NCBI GenBank assembly: GCA_022793975.1
Contig: JAAWDW010000135.1
Span: 1-5,239, forward strand
Length of the DNA stretch: 5,239 bases
Reading direction: 5' to 3'
Source: Bacillota bacterium
GTDB lineage: Bacteria > Bacillota > Clostridia > Peptostreptococcales > Anaerovoracaceae
The notes under the pieces were generated by a model. It had not been told where the DNA came from and ran no database searches. It worked only from the letters and a program-made list of their open reading frames with translations. A program made the translations under genes and the position numbers. How positions within the stretch are numbered: position 1 is the stretch's first letter; each line of letters starts with the position of its first letter. Positions 1 to 5,239 of the stretch are shown piece after piece.

Positions 1-137
1 AGGATGTTGCAATGCAGGTTGCATCTATGAATCCTAAGTTTGTGGATGATACAGAGGTTGATAACGAATGGCTTGAGGAAGAAAAGAAGATTGCAACACA
101 GCAGCTTCTTAATGAAGGAAAGCCTGAAGCAATGTAG
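1..137 (+). CDS. tsf: Elongation factor Ts, 5'-truncated by the window and ended by an in-frame TAG
   Basis: EF-Ts is the cytoplasmic nucleotide exchange factor that displaces GDP from EF-Tu during translation elongation. The gene enters from the left edge with codons beginning at position 3. The reading contains DVAMQVASMNPKF, which matches the family's VAMHIAASKPEF-like segment, and then LNEGKPEAM, which matches the conserved GKP region of the coiled-coil. The frame then meets TAG at 135-137. The same frame continues directly into the rest of EF-Ts (to 365), so this is not a natural C-terminus. By my recollection of the E. coli protein (283 residues), the stop falls roughly three quarters along, inside the coiled-coil insertion. 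A product ending here would lack the end of the core domain and the C-terminal module that contact EF-Tu. Identity is secure. Whether the stop is biological or a sequence error is open. Confidence 0.85.
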   Translation, partial: DVAMQVASMNPKFVDDTEVDNEWLEEEKKIATQQLLNEGKPEAM

Positions 138-155
138 AGAATTATTCCGGGCAAG

Positions 156-365
156 ATGAAGGCAATTCTTAAAGAAGTATGCCTTGTAGATCAGAAATTC
201 GTAAAGAACAGTGACCTTACGGTAAAGCAGTATGTTGATGAAGCTGCAAAGGAACTCGGAAAGCCGATCAGAGTTGCTTCAATGGTAAGATTTGAAGTAG
301 GCGAAGGCATCGAGAAGAAAGAAGAAAACTTTGCCGAGGAAGTTGCAAAGCAGATGAACGCATAA
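156..365 (+). CDS. tsf: C-terminal remainder of elongation factor Ts, downstream of the internal stop
   Basis: This 69-residue reading continues EF-Ts in the same frame as the upstream piece. It starts at the first ATG after the TAG, but homology already begins at 138 with RIIPGKMK, matching the family's KIVEGRMK. Further family motifs are KEVCLVDQKFVK (positions 9-20 of GK-MK onward, the 'LLEQPFVKD' block), LTVKQYV, and the terminal VRFEVGEGIEKKEENFAEEV block, which is nearly invariant in EF-Ts. The gene ends with TAA at 363-365 after KQMNA, a normal end for the family. No convincing Shine-Dalgarno sequence precedes the ATG at 156 (the bases are ccgggcaag), so independent translation is doubtful. 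It is more likely the tail of one gene that is interrupted, misread or read through than a separate protein. Confidence 0.75.
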   Translation: MKAILKEVCLVDQKFVKNSDLTVKQYVDEAAKELGKPIRVASMVRFEVGEGIEKKEENFAEEVAKQMNA

Positions 366-415
366 GCTGCAAAGCATATAGAGAATTTGCCGAAAATGAG
401 TCGGATATAAGAATA

Positions 416-459
416 AAAACCCCTGCATGAGGCCCCGAAATGCCGAATGCGGGGGTTTT
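416..459 (+). terminator. Rho-independent terminator of the tsf transcript
   Basis: A 13-bp stem pairs 416-428 (AAAACCCCTGCAT) with 447-459 (ATGCGGGGGTTTT), with one T-G wobble at 424/451. A further GGC/GCC pairing (431-433 with 442-444) sits inside the loop. The right arm ends in four T and is followed by GTATT. It lies 50 bases after the tsf stop and closes that operon. The A-run of the left arm could also act weakly on the opposite strand. Confidence 0.85.
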
Positions 460-619
460 GTATTAGAAAACATATAGAGTATCATATTAGATACATACGT
501 GCCGTTGACGCCGCTACAGACAATATAACGAGCTGAAATTAGATGGATTTTCATCGTGTAACACTATTTTAAAGATATGAATAAAATAATATTAGGCTAT
601 ATGCCTGTTTTTTATATCT

Positions 620-624
620 GGAGG
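620..624 (+). promoter_or_regulatory. Ribosome binding site that fixes the start of the M23 peptidase gene
   Basis: GGAGG at 620-624 lies 8 bases before the ATG at 633 but only 2 bases before the in-frame TTG at 627. Spacing therefore selects ATG 633. No convincing promoter was found in 460-619. TTGACG at 505-510 and TATAAC at 524-529 are only 13 bases apart. Confidence 0.75.
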
Positions 625-632
625 CTTTGCGA

Positions 633-1268
633 ATGATAGTATTTAACAGTCTGCCGGTTTCATCTTCGCTTCGTGTGACAAGCAAATTCGGAATTCGGAA
701 TACAGGCATAAAAGGAGCAAGCAGAAAACATCTGGGCATTGATGTAGGAAAAGACAGAAATAAAGATAAAACATATATTCTGGCGGTAAAATCGGGCACG
801 ATTCTTCTGAATTCTTTTAACAGAATCCGTGGCTGGATGGTTGTTATAAAGCACAATGAAAAATATTCGACTTTATATCAACATTTGGCTGTACAAAGTC
901 CTTTGCCGGTGGGAACGAAAGTAGAAGCAGGAGATATTATCGGGGTGATGGGAAGCACAGGAACATCATCCGGAGTACATTTGCACTTTGAGCTGCATGA
1001 AAACGGAAAAGCGGTGGTTCCTCTGCCGTTTCTACAAAATATCGAAAGTGAGGAAACTGCAATGACAGAAAGCGAAATCAAAGATCTTGTAAAAGAGACA
1101 ATCAAAGAGATTTTGGACGGAAAGAATACAAAAAACTCTGCTTGGTTTAAAAAAGAGTTTGCCGGCAAAGAAGATGAAATTGCAAAACTCACGGACGGAA
1201 AAAGACCTCAGGGCTACGCTACACGTGAAGAAGTTTCGGCCATAGTGGCGAGAGCATTAAAAATATAG
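633..1268 (+). CDS. M23 family metallopeptidase, endolysin-like, 211 aa
   Basis: This is a predicted zinc endopeptidase that cuts peptidoglycan cross-bridges or stem peptides. The M23 (LytM/lysostaphin) domain fills about residues 1-130. H33 and D37 (HLGID) and H118 are the zinc ligands, while H84 (LYQHL) and H116 (VHLHFE) are the catalytic histidines. Spacing agrees with LytM, so the active site appears intact. Before it lies LPVGTKVEAGDIIGVMGSTG, the usual glycine-rich turn. Residues 144-176 are a charged, probably helical linker. The tail (about 177-211: EDEIAKLTDGKRP, then ATREEVSAIVARALK) resembles the C-terminal repeats of many phage lysins and of S-layer-homology-type proteins. There is no signal peptide or membrane segment, as expected for a holin-dependent phage endolysin and unlike housekeeping M23 enzymes. 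No holin or phage structural gene is visible nearby. It stands alone between a terminator and the prmA promoter. The fold and reaction are near certain, and the phage origin is inferred. Confidence 0.88.
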   Translation: MIVFNSLPVSSSLRVTSKFGIRNTGIKGASRKHLGIDVGKDRNKDKTYILAVKSGTILLNSFNRIRGWMVVIKHNEKYSTLYQHLAVQSPLPVGTKVEAGDIIGVMGSTGTSSGVHLHFELHENGKAVVPLPFLQNIESEETAMTESEIKDLVKETIKEILDGKNTKNSAWFKKEFAGKEDEIAKLTDGKRPQGYATREEVSAIVARALKI

Positions 1269-1279
1269 AACAAAACTCT

Positions 1280-1310
1280 TTGCCGTAAACATAAGAAAAT
1301 ATGTTATAAT
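1280..1310 (+). promoter_or_regulatory. Promoter of the prmA-rsmE transcript
   Basis: A perfect TATAAT at 1305-1310 is preceded by TG at 1302-1303 with one base between, giving an extended -10 element (TGTTATAAT). The best -35 is TTGCCG at 1280-1285 with a long 19-base spacer, which the extended -10 may compensate for. The start of transcription would fall near 1317, just past the M23 gene, leaving a leader of about 75 bases before prmA. Confidence 0.7.
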
Positions 1311-1315
1311 AATTG

Positions 1316-1340
1316 CAGCCGGCTGAATACGATGCCGCTG
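1316..1340 (+). other. Possible leader hairpin at the 5' end of the prmA transcript
   Basis: CAGCCGGC (1316-1323) can pair with GCCGCTG (1334-1340) with one bulged C, across a 10-base loop. The first arm also lies in a perfect 10-bp palindrome, CAGCCGGCTG (1316-1325). It sits right at the predicted transcription start and has no T-run, so it is not a terminator. It could stabilise the 5' end or bind a regulator, but no known riboswitch class is recognised. Confidence 0.3.
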
Positions 1341-1392
1341 TAAGAAAACGGGACAAGTTTTATCCTAATAAAGATTGTATGGGAGAAAGATT

Positions 1393-2331
1393 ATGAAATA
1401 CATTGAATTTGTAATATATGCGGATAGTTCCGAGGAACTTGAGCTAATAGAAGCAGTGCTTATGAGCAGCGGAATAGAGGACAGTGTTGTGAGTGATCCG
1501 AAGGACATACATGAGCTGCTTGAAAAGAAAAATGCTTACGACTGGGATTATGTTGATGAGTCAGTGCTGCAGCTTGAAAACGAGCGTCCTTCGGTGACTG
1601 TTTACAGAGACGACAGAGAGGAAGAGTATGAATTTCTCAGCGGTCTCTCAGAAAAATTGAAAGCGGAGATTCCGGGCTGCACAACCGAGAGCAGAGTTGT
1701 CTGTGATGACGATTGGAAAGATAAGTGGAAAGAGTATTTTAAACCGGCAAAGATAACGCAGCACCTTGTGGTAAAGCCCACATGGGAGGACTACGAAAAG
1801 AAAGAGGACGAGCTTGTAATAGAGATAGATCCGGGAATGGCGTTTGGCACAGGAACTCACGAGACCACAAGCCTTTGCCTTGAACTTATTGAGGAATACA
1901 TAAAACCGGGTGATTACGTTCTTGATGTCGGATGCGGTTCGGGAATACTTGCTATAGCTGCGGGACTTCTCGGTGCCGAAGAGGTGCTGGGCATAGAGAT
2001 AGATCCGGTGGCCGTGGAAATAGGAAAGAGCAATGTTGAGCTTAACGGACTTTCGGAGAATGTACGAGTTGTATATGGAGACCTCACAAAGGGTATTGAT
2101 TTTAAAGCGGATTTGGTGGCGGCCAACCTTATGGCAGATATAGTAAAGATACTTTCAGGTGATGTGGCCAAACATATAAAACCTGGCGGCGTATATATAT
2201 CATCGGGAATACTTGCAGAACTTGCGGATGATGTCGGCAGTGTGATAGAAAAATGCGGTTTTGAGATAGAAGAAGTACGTGTTAAAGGCGAGTGGTGCGC
2301 AATTGCGGCAAAACCGAAGACTGCCGAGTAG
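1393..2331 (+). CDS. prmA: Ribosomal protein L11 methyltransferase, 312 aa
   Basis: PrmA transfers methyl groups from S-adenosylmethionine to amino groups of ribosomal protein L11. The N-terminal substrate-recognition domain covers about residues 1-95. A linker with the family signature DDWKDKWKEYFKP (106-118) follows, then a Rossmann-type methyltransferase domain. Its motifs are DPGMAFGTGTH (146-156, very characteristic of PrmA), VLDVGCGSGIL (176-186, motif I for SAM), IEID (201-204, the acidic SAM-ribose contact) and ANLMADI (244-250, with N245 in the NPPY-like position). The length matches Bacillus and Clostridia homologues. I chose ATG 1393 because GGGAG (1381-1385) is 7 bases upstream and MKYIEF is a typical PrmA start. 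The alternative TTG at 1375 would lie upstream of that site. The gene uses ATA for 20 of 25 isoleucines. It shares a transcript with rsmE, the usual partner in Firmicutes, where dnaJ often precedes. Here it has its own promoter instead. Confidence 0.95.
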   Translation: MKYIEFVIYADSSEELELIEAVLMSSGIEDSVVSDPKDIHELLEKKNAYDWDYVDESVLQLENERPSVTVYRDDREEEYEFLSGLSEKLKAEIPGCTTESRVVCDDDWKDKWKEYFKPAKITQHLVVKPTWEDYEKKEDELVIEIDPGMAFGTGTHETTSLCLELIEEYIKPGDYVLDVGCGSGILAIAAGLLGAEEVLGIEIDPVAVEIGKSNVELNGLSENVRVVYGDLTKGIDFKADLVAANLMADIVKILSGDVAKHIKPGGVYISSGILAELADDVGSVIEKCGFEIEEVRVKGEWCAIAAKPKTAE

Positions 2332-2399
2332 TATAAACGGCAGAAATATTTGCTTCGCAATTATAAAAAGATTGGCGAGAAAGGAAACAGTGTATCGGT

Positions 2400-3155
2400 A
2401 TGGCAAGGTTGTTTGTAGATCCGGAAATGATAGAAGACGGTATTGTAAATATAACGGATGCCGGAGATGTGCATCATATTACACGTGTGCTCAGGCTTCG
2501 CGAAGGAGATACGGTAGATGTGTCTGACAAAACAGAGTATGAATATGAATGCAAAATAATTTTATCTGCTGCTGATATTGTACGTGCGGAGATTGTTGAG
2601 AAGAAAAAATTTAGCCGCGAACCGAGCATTAAAGTGACGCTTTTTCAGGGGATACCAAAGTCCGGAAAGATGGAGTCAATAGTGCAGAAGTGTGTGGAAT
2701 TGGGAATATATGAAATAGTACCTCTCTGGACGGAACGCACTGTAGTAACCGACAAAGGAAATTTCGGCAAAAAAATTGACAGGTGGCAGAAAATAGCGGA
2801 TGAAGCTGTAAAGCAGTGCCGGCGCGGAATTATTCCGCATATTGAAGAGGATGTAAAACTTACAGAGTTATGCAGCCATAAGCCCGGCAGCCTATGCTTG
2901 ACGGATTATGATCTGGTGCTGCTTGCATACGAAGGTGAGGAAAATCTTAGCATCAAAGACTGTCTCAGCGGGCTTTCTGAAAATCCCGTTGATATTGCAA
3001 TAATTATAGGGCCGGAGGGTGGATTTTCAGATGCGGAGGTACGTATGCTGACGAATGAGGGAGCGCATTCGGTAACACTCGGAAAAACAATACTGCGTAC
3101 AGAAACTGCCGGTCCTGCTATGCTGGCTATGATAATGTACGCACTGGAGCTTTAG
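2400..3155 (+). CDS. rsmE: 16S rRNA (uracil-1498-N3)-methyltransferase, 251 aa
   Basis: RsmE methylates N3 of U1498 in helix 44 of 16S rRNA, near the decoding centre, using S-adenosylmethionine. It belongs to the SPOUT (trefoil-knot) superfamily. The N-terminal PUA-like domain (about 1-72) begins with MARLFV and carries HHITRVLRLREGD (25-37). The SPOUT domain holds KMESIVQKCVELGI (90-103), TERTVV (111-116), the segment EAVKQCRRGIIP (135-146), IGPEGGFSDAEV (203-214) and LGKTILRTETA (228-238). The last two form the knot and the SAM site. Length is normal. ATG 2400 is chosen because MxRxFV is the family's standard start. The nearest purine-rich site (AAGGA, 2381-2385) is 14 bases away, which is unusually far, so initiation may be weak or coupled to prmA. 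It starts 68 bases after prmA with no terminator between. Confidence 0.95.
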   Translation: MARLFVDPEMIEDGIVNITDAGDVHHITRVLRLREGDTVDVSDKTEYEYECKIILSAADIVRAEIVEKKKFSREPSIKVTLFQGIPKSGKMESIVQKCVELGIYEIVPLWTERTVVTDKGNFGKKIDRWQKIADEAVKQCRRGIIPHIEEDVKLTELCSHKPGSLCLTDYDLVLLAYEGEENLSIKDCLSGLSENPVDIAIIIGPEGGFSDAEVRMLTNEGAHSVTLGKTILRTETAGPAMLAMIMYALEL

Positions 3156-3221
3156 TTTACTCGGTGTTTATACGGGTAATGCGGTGCAGTGTGCAGTGGT
3201 GATTGATGAATATATATATGC

Positions 3222-4238
3222 ATGCAGGAAAGGAATTTGACTTTGATACGGGGAAATACAGAGAAAAATATAAAGTACATAACGGATGACAAGCAAACTG
3301 CGGCCGGTACGGAAATAAGTGAAATAAAAGGCAGGCAGTTAAAAACAACGGGAATAGCAATGGCGCTTGCCGCAGGCATATGCTGGGGATTTTCCGGAGC
3401 ATGCGGGCAGTTTATGTTTGATAATAAAGGGATGAATTCTAATTGGCTTGTCTCGGTAAGACTTATATGTGCGGGTACGGCAATACTTGTTTATCTGCTG
3501 ATAAAGAATCCGCGGGCTGTGATTGAGCCTTGGAAAGATAAAAGAGACGCGGCGGATTTTATTGTTTTTTCCGTGTTCGGGATGACTCTCTGCCAGTACA
3601 GCTATTTTATGGCGATACAGCATTCCAATGCGGGAGTAGCAACAGTTCTCCAGTATATGGGCCCGGCGCTGATACTCGTATATGTTTGTCTGCGTACCAA
3701 GAGAAGACCGAAGTTATACGAGACAGCAGCGCTCATTTTATCTTTGGGCGGAACTTTTATTCTTGCGACACATGGAGATATCGCATCTATGGCGCTCTCA
3801 AAGGAAGCTCTGTTTTGGGGGATCATGGCTGCGGTTACTTTGGCAGTTTACTCTGTGCATCCGGAAAGAATAGTCAATAAATACGGCTCACTGCTGCCTA
3901 TAGGCTGGGCTATGTTTATAGGCGGAATAATAATGAACATTATCTTTAAACCGTGGAATATCGAAGGCGTGATTGTAGACGGCGGCACACTCCTCGGACT
4001 TGCCGGAGTGATACTTCTGGGAACAATTCTGGGATTTAGCCTTTATCTTAAAGGCGTTCAGATTATAGGGGCTGCGGATGCAGCTATGATATCGTGCATA
4101 GAGCCTGTTTCGGCCGTTGCATTCTCTGTTCTCTGGCTCGGAGAACGGTTTATGCTCATTGATATTTTGGGAATGGTGCTTACAATCGGAGCGGTGTTTG
4201 TAATTTCGTTTTTTAAAGGCAGGAGCATAAAAGAATAA
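3222..4238 (+). CDS. EamA/DMT superfamily membrane transporter
   Basis: This is a predicted inner-membrane exporter of the drug/metabolite transporter superfamily. Substrates in this group are often amino acids or other small metabolites and cannot be read from sequence here. About ten membrane segments are visible, near residues 44-63, 75-94, 112-130, 138-156, 167-183, 195-212, 222-242, 255-278, 284-305 and 311-332. They form the two EamA repeats. The second repeat ends with CIEPVSAVAFSVLWLGE (292-308), the typical EP...LGE signature. The first carries LQYMGPALILV (143-153). About 40 hydrophilic residues precede the first helix if ATG 3222 is used. That ATG has no ribosome binding site, whereas AAAGGA (3229-3234) lies 8 bases before an in-frame TTG at 3243, which would give 331 aa. 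The 66 bases after rsmE hold no terminator or clear promoter, so read-through is possible. The family is secure, the start uncertain. Confidence 0.9.
   Translation: MQERNLTLIRGNTEKNIKYITDDKQTAAGTEISEIKGRQLKTTGIAMALAAGICWGFSGACGQFMFDNKGMNSNWLVSVRLICAGTAILVYLLIKNPRAVIEPWKDKRDAADFIVFSVFGMTLCQYSYFMAIQHSNAGVATVLQYMGPALILVYVCLRTKRRPKLYETAALILSLGGTFILATHGDIASMALSKEALFWGIMAAVTLAVYSVHPERIVNKYGSLLPIGWAMFIGGIIMNIIFKPWNIEGVIVDGGTLLGLAGVILLGTILGFSLYLKGVQIIGAADAAMISCIEPVSAVAFSVLWLGERFMLIDILGMVLTIGAVFVISFFKGRSIKE
3229..3234 (+). promoter_or_regulatory. Candidate ribosome binding site supporting a TTG start for the transporter
   Basis: AAAGGA sits 8 bases upstream of the in-frame TTG at 3243 and inside the reading frame that begins at ATG 3222. 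No purine-rich site precedes ATG 3222, where the sequence is an alternating TATATATATGCATGCA tract. The site therefore argues for initiation at 3243. Confidence 0.4.
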
Positions 4239-4279
4239 AAAACAAATCTTAAAAAAGTATAAAAATTTGCCATTTTCTA

Positions 4280-4309
4280 TTTACAAAACTGCCCTTACGG
4301 GTGTAAAGT
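4280..4309 (+). promoter_or_regulatory. Candidate promoter of the lipoprotein gene, overlapping a dyad
   Basis: TTTACA (4280-4285) and TAAAGT (4304-4309) are spaced by 18 bases, a moderate sigma-A-type match. Upstream, 4239-4270 is rich in A-tracts, as in UP elements. The -35 hexamer TTTACA is mirrored by TGTAAA at 4302-4307, with CCC/GGG (4292-4294 and 4299-4301) paired inside, so the promoter is framed by an inverted repeat that could be an operator. Confidence 0.4.
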
Positions 4310-4341
4310 AGATAGTGCATAAACCTAAAAATTTTATCTTT

Positions 4342-4348
4342 AAGGAGG
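4342..4348 (+). promoter_or_regulatory. Strong ribosome binding site of the lipoprotein gene
   Basis: AAGGAGG, a near-perfect anti-16S match, lies 8 bases before ATG 4357. It excludes the upstream in-frame GTG at 4315, which would add 14 residues ahead of an otherwise standard lipoprotein signal peptide. Confidence 0.8.
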
Positions 4349-4356
4349 AAATTGGA

Positions 4357-4860
4357 ATGAAGAAGGTTTTAGCGATAGTTGTTACGCTGATTATGGTTAT
4401 GTCACTTGCTGCATGCGGTGGCGGCGGATCTGATCTGGCATCGGGCAAGCTCAAGATTACAATTCCTGATGGATTTGAAGAGCAGTCGGAAGTGCCTGAA
4501 GGAATCTCGCAGTACTGGCTTGCAGAAGACGGTTCTAACATCAATATGTCAGAAACAGATTCTGACCCATCGGTAAAGAATGCGAAGGAAGACCAGCTTC
4601 TCACAATGGTTAAGGATCAGATGGAGCAGGTATTCGGAACTGATGTTGAAGCAGAGATGGTTTACTTTGAGGGTGGTGAATTCCTCGGAACACCGGGATA
4701 CAGCATGAGCATTAAGTATTCGGTAAGCGGAATTGAATTTACTCAGTATCAGATTATGGTAGCTACAGCTGACGGTACATATGCTTGCACTATGACAGAT
4801 ATGACAGGCGATCACGCAGAAGAATTTAAAGCTATGATCGATGGAGCTGTAATCGAGTAG
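4357..4860 (+). CDS. Small secreted lipoprotein of unknown function, 167 aa
   Basis: The N-terminus is a classic type II signal peptide: MKK, a hydrophobic stretch (4-16) and the lipobox LAAC (17-20). C20 should be lipidated and anchor the mature protein of about 148 residues on the outer face of the membrane. A glycine-rich spacer (21-24) follows. The mature part begins LKITIPDGFEEQ, which recalls the opening strand of PsbP/DcrB-like (DUF1795-type) proteins, and has alternating strands and acidic helices. There is no enzymatic motif, and I do not recognise a specific family. The mature protein is acidic. Isoleucine codons are ATT or ATC in 10 of 11 cases, unlike prmA but like tsf, and the ribosome binding site is near perfect, so high expression is inferred. 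The gene has its own candidate promoter and its own terminator. It ends with TAG at 4858-4860, followed immediately by TAA. Confidence 0.88.
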   Translation: MKKVLAIVVTLIMVMSLAACGGGGSDLASGKLKITIPDGFEEQSEVPEGISQYWLAEDGSNINMSETDSDPSVKNAKEDQLLTMVKDQMEQVFGTDVEAEMVYFEGGEFLGTPGYSMSIKYSVSGIEFTQYQIMVATADGTYACTMTDMTGDHAEEFKAMIDGAVIE

Positions 4861-4878
4861 TAAACTAAAATATATGAT

Positions 4879-4917
4879 AAAAAAGACTTGGAGCAGGGGA
4901 GCTTCAAGTCTTTTTTT
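4879..4917. terminator. Bidirectional rho-independent terminator between convergent genes
   Basis: A 16-bp stem pairs 4879-4894 (AAAAAAGACTTGGAGC) with 4901-4916 (GCTTCAAGTCTTTTTT), with one G-T wobble, around the 6-base loop AGGGGA. The plus strand ends in seven T (4911-4917) and the minus strand in a T-run from 4879-4884. It lies 18 bases after the lipoprotein stop and 21 bases beyond the deacetylase stop, so it serves both. Confidence 0.9.
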
Positions 4918-4938
4918 AACTTCATAGTAGCTTTTTAT

Positions 4939-5239
4939 TTACAGAAACTGTTCAATGCTTTTGCCCGGTGAACGCAGGTAGCGTTTAAGGCGGTACAGAC
5001 ATTCCGGATCACGAGTGATATAGTTTACACCTTCACGGCATGTAAGTGTTGCCTTGAATCCGAGTTCGTGCGCTATTTTTTCACTTGTCTCGTTGTAAGC
5101 ACCGTAAGGATATACCATAGCTGTAGGGGTTATTCCCACAATTTCAACGGCCCTTGTCTGAAACAGTGAAAAATCGTCGCTGATTCTTTTGTTGTATGCT
5201 TCATCGCTTTCACCGTTTCTTCTTTTTATCGAGCCGGTG
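4939..5239 (-). CDS. Polysaccharide deacetylase (NodB/CE4-like), C-terminal part only
   Basis: The frame is open from the right edge of the window to TAA at 4939-4941, giving 99 C-terminal residues. No start is seen. The visible part begins TGSIKRRNGESDEAYNKRIS, where KRRNGESDEAY is an insertion typical of extracellular polysaccharide deacetylases. DDFSLFQTRAVEIVG follows, then TPTAMVYPYGAYNE. The YPYGxY motif is characteristic of the IcaB/PgaB-like branch of carbohydrate esterase family 4. After it come HELGFKATLTCREGVN and the ending DPECLYRLKRYLRS. Such enzymes remove N-acetyl groups from cell-surface or secreted amino sugars in a metal-dependent way. The metal-binding Asp and His residues lie in the missing N-terminal part, so activity cannot be judged. 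It converges on the lipoprotein gene. The GTG at 5137-5139 is an internal valine codon, not the start. Confidence 0.85.
   Translation of the reverse strand, partial: TGSIKRRNGESDEAYNKRISDDFSLFQTRAVEIVGITPTAMVYPYGAYNETSEKIAHELGFKATLTCREGVNYITRDPECLYRLKRYLRSPGKSIEQFL

Noticed and set aside
375..479. 9-base direct repeat CATATAGAG at 375-383 and 471-479 as a possible attachment-site or target duplication around the M23 gene
   Set aside because: Both copies lie on the same side of the M23 gene, so they do not flank it, and a 9-base AT-rich match is expected by chance.
505..529. TTGACG with TATAAC as a promoter for the M23 gene
   Set aside because: The spacer is 13 bases, too short for a sigma-A promoter.
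279..554. 91-codon minus-strand frame over the tsf end and terminator
   Set aside because: It crosses the tsf terminator and part of a conserved gene and reads as cysteine- and phenylalanine-rich noise.
594..613. Short hairpin AGGC-TATAT-GCCT followed by GTTTTTT just before the M23 ribosome binding site, as an attenuator
   Set aside because: The stem is only 4 bp and A/T flanked, so it is too weak to call a terminator or attenuator from sequence alone.
878..1192. 104-codon minus-strand frame inside the M23 gene
   Set aside because: It is antisense to conserved M23 motifs and has no recognisable domain.
1914..2360. 148-codon open frame on the minus strand inside prmA
   Set aside because: It lies antisense to an unmistakable prmA, and its composition is serine/proline/isoleucine-rich as expected of a mirror of codon bias. 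There is no ribosome binding site or family motif.
3184..3220. Tandem GTGCAGT GTGCAGT (3184-3197) and the alternating TATATATATGCATGCA tract after rsmE
   Set aside because: There are only two copies of a 7-mer plus a short alternating run. This is too small to call a repeat element, and no hairpin terminator is formed.
4281..4604. 107-codon minus-strand frame over the lipoprotein promoter and start
   Set aside because: It is a serine-rich mirror of the lipoprotein gene with no independent signals.

Overview
The window looks like ordinary chromosome from a moderately AT-rich Gram-positive bacterium, most likely a member of the Clostridia (Bacillota). The support is strong AGGAGG-type ribosome binding sites, a prmA-rsmE gene pair, Clostridia-like EF-Ts and lipoprotein sequences, and a NodB-type deacetylase. 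Placement below class is not possible from sequence reading alone.

Layout. Positions 1-365 hold the 3' part of tsf (elongation factor Ts), interrupted by an in-frame TAG at 135-137 and followed by a strong terminator (416-459). Positions 633-1268 hold a free-standing M23 peptidase that resembles a phage endolysin. It has no signal peptide, and no phage neighbours are visible. From 1280 a promoter with a perfect, TG-extended -10 box drives prmA (1393-2331, ribosomal protein L11 methyltransferase) and rsmE (2400-3155, 16S rRNA U1498 methyltransferase), so this block modifies the ribosome. An EamA/DMT-type ten-helix transporter (3222-4238) follows 66 bases later with no visible terminator between, and may be read through from the same transcript. 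A separate promoter and a very strong ribosome binding site precede a small lipoprotein of unknown function (4357-4860). Its terminator is bidirectional and is shared with a convergent, truncated polysaccharide deacetylase gene on the minus strand (4939 to the window end).

How the genes relate. tsf, prmA and rsmE all serve translation. The M23 enzyme, the lipoprotein and the deacetylase concern the cell envelope or its glycans. Nothing suggests they form one pathway. I found no tRNA, rRNA, CRISPR array, insertion sequence or new defence-like system. The observation most worth checking is the in-frame stop inside tsf, which is normally an essential single-copy gene. The lipoprotein's codon choice, which resembles tsf rather than its neighbours, comes second.
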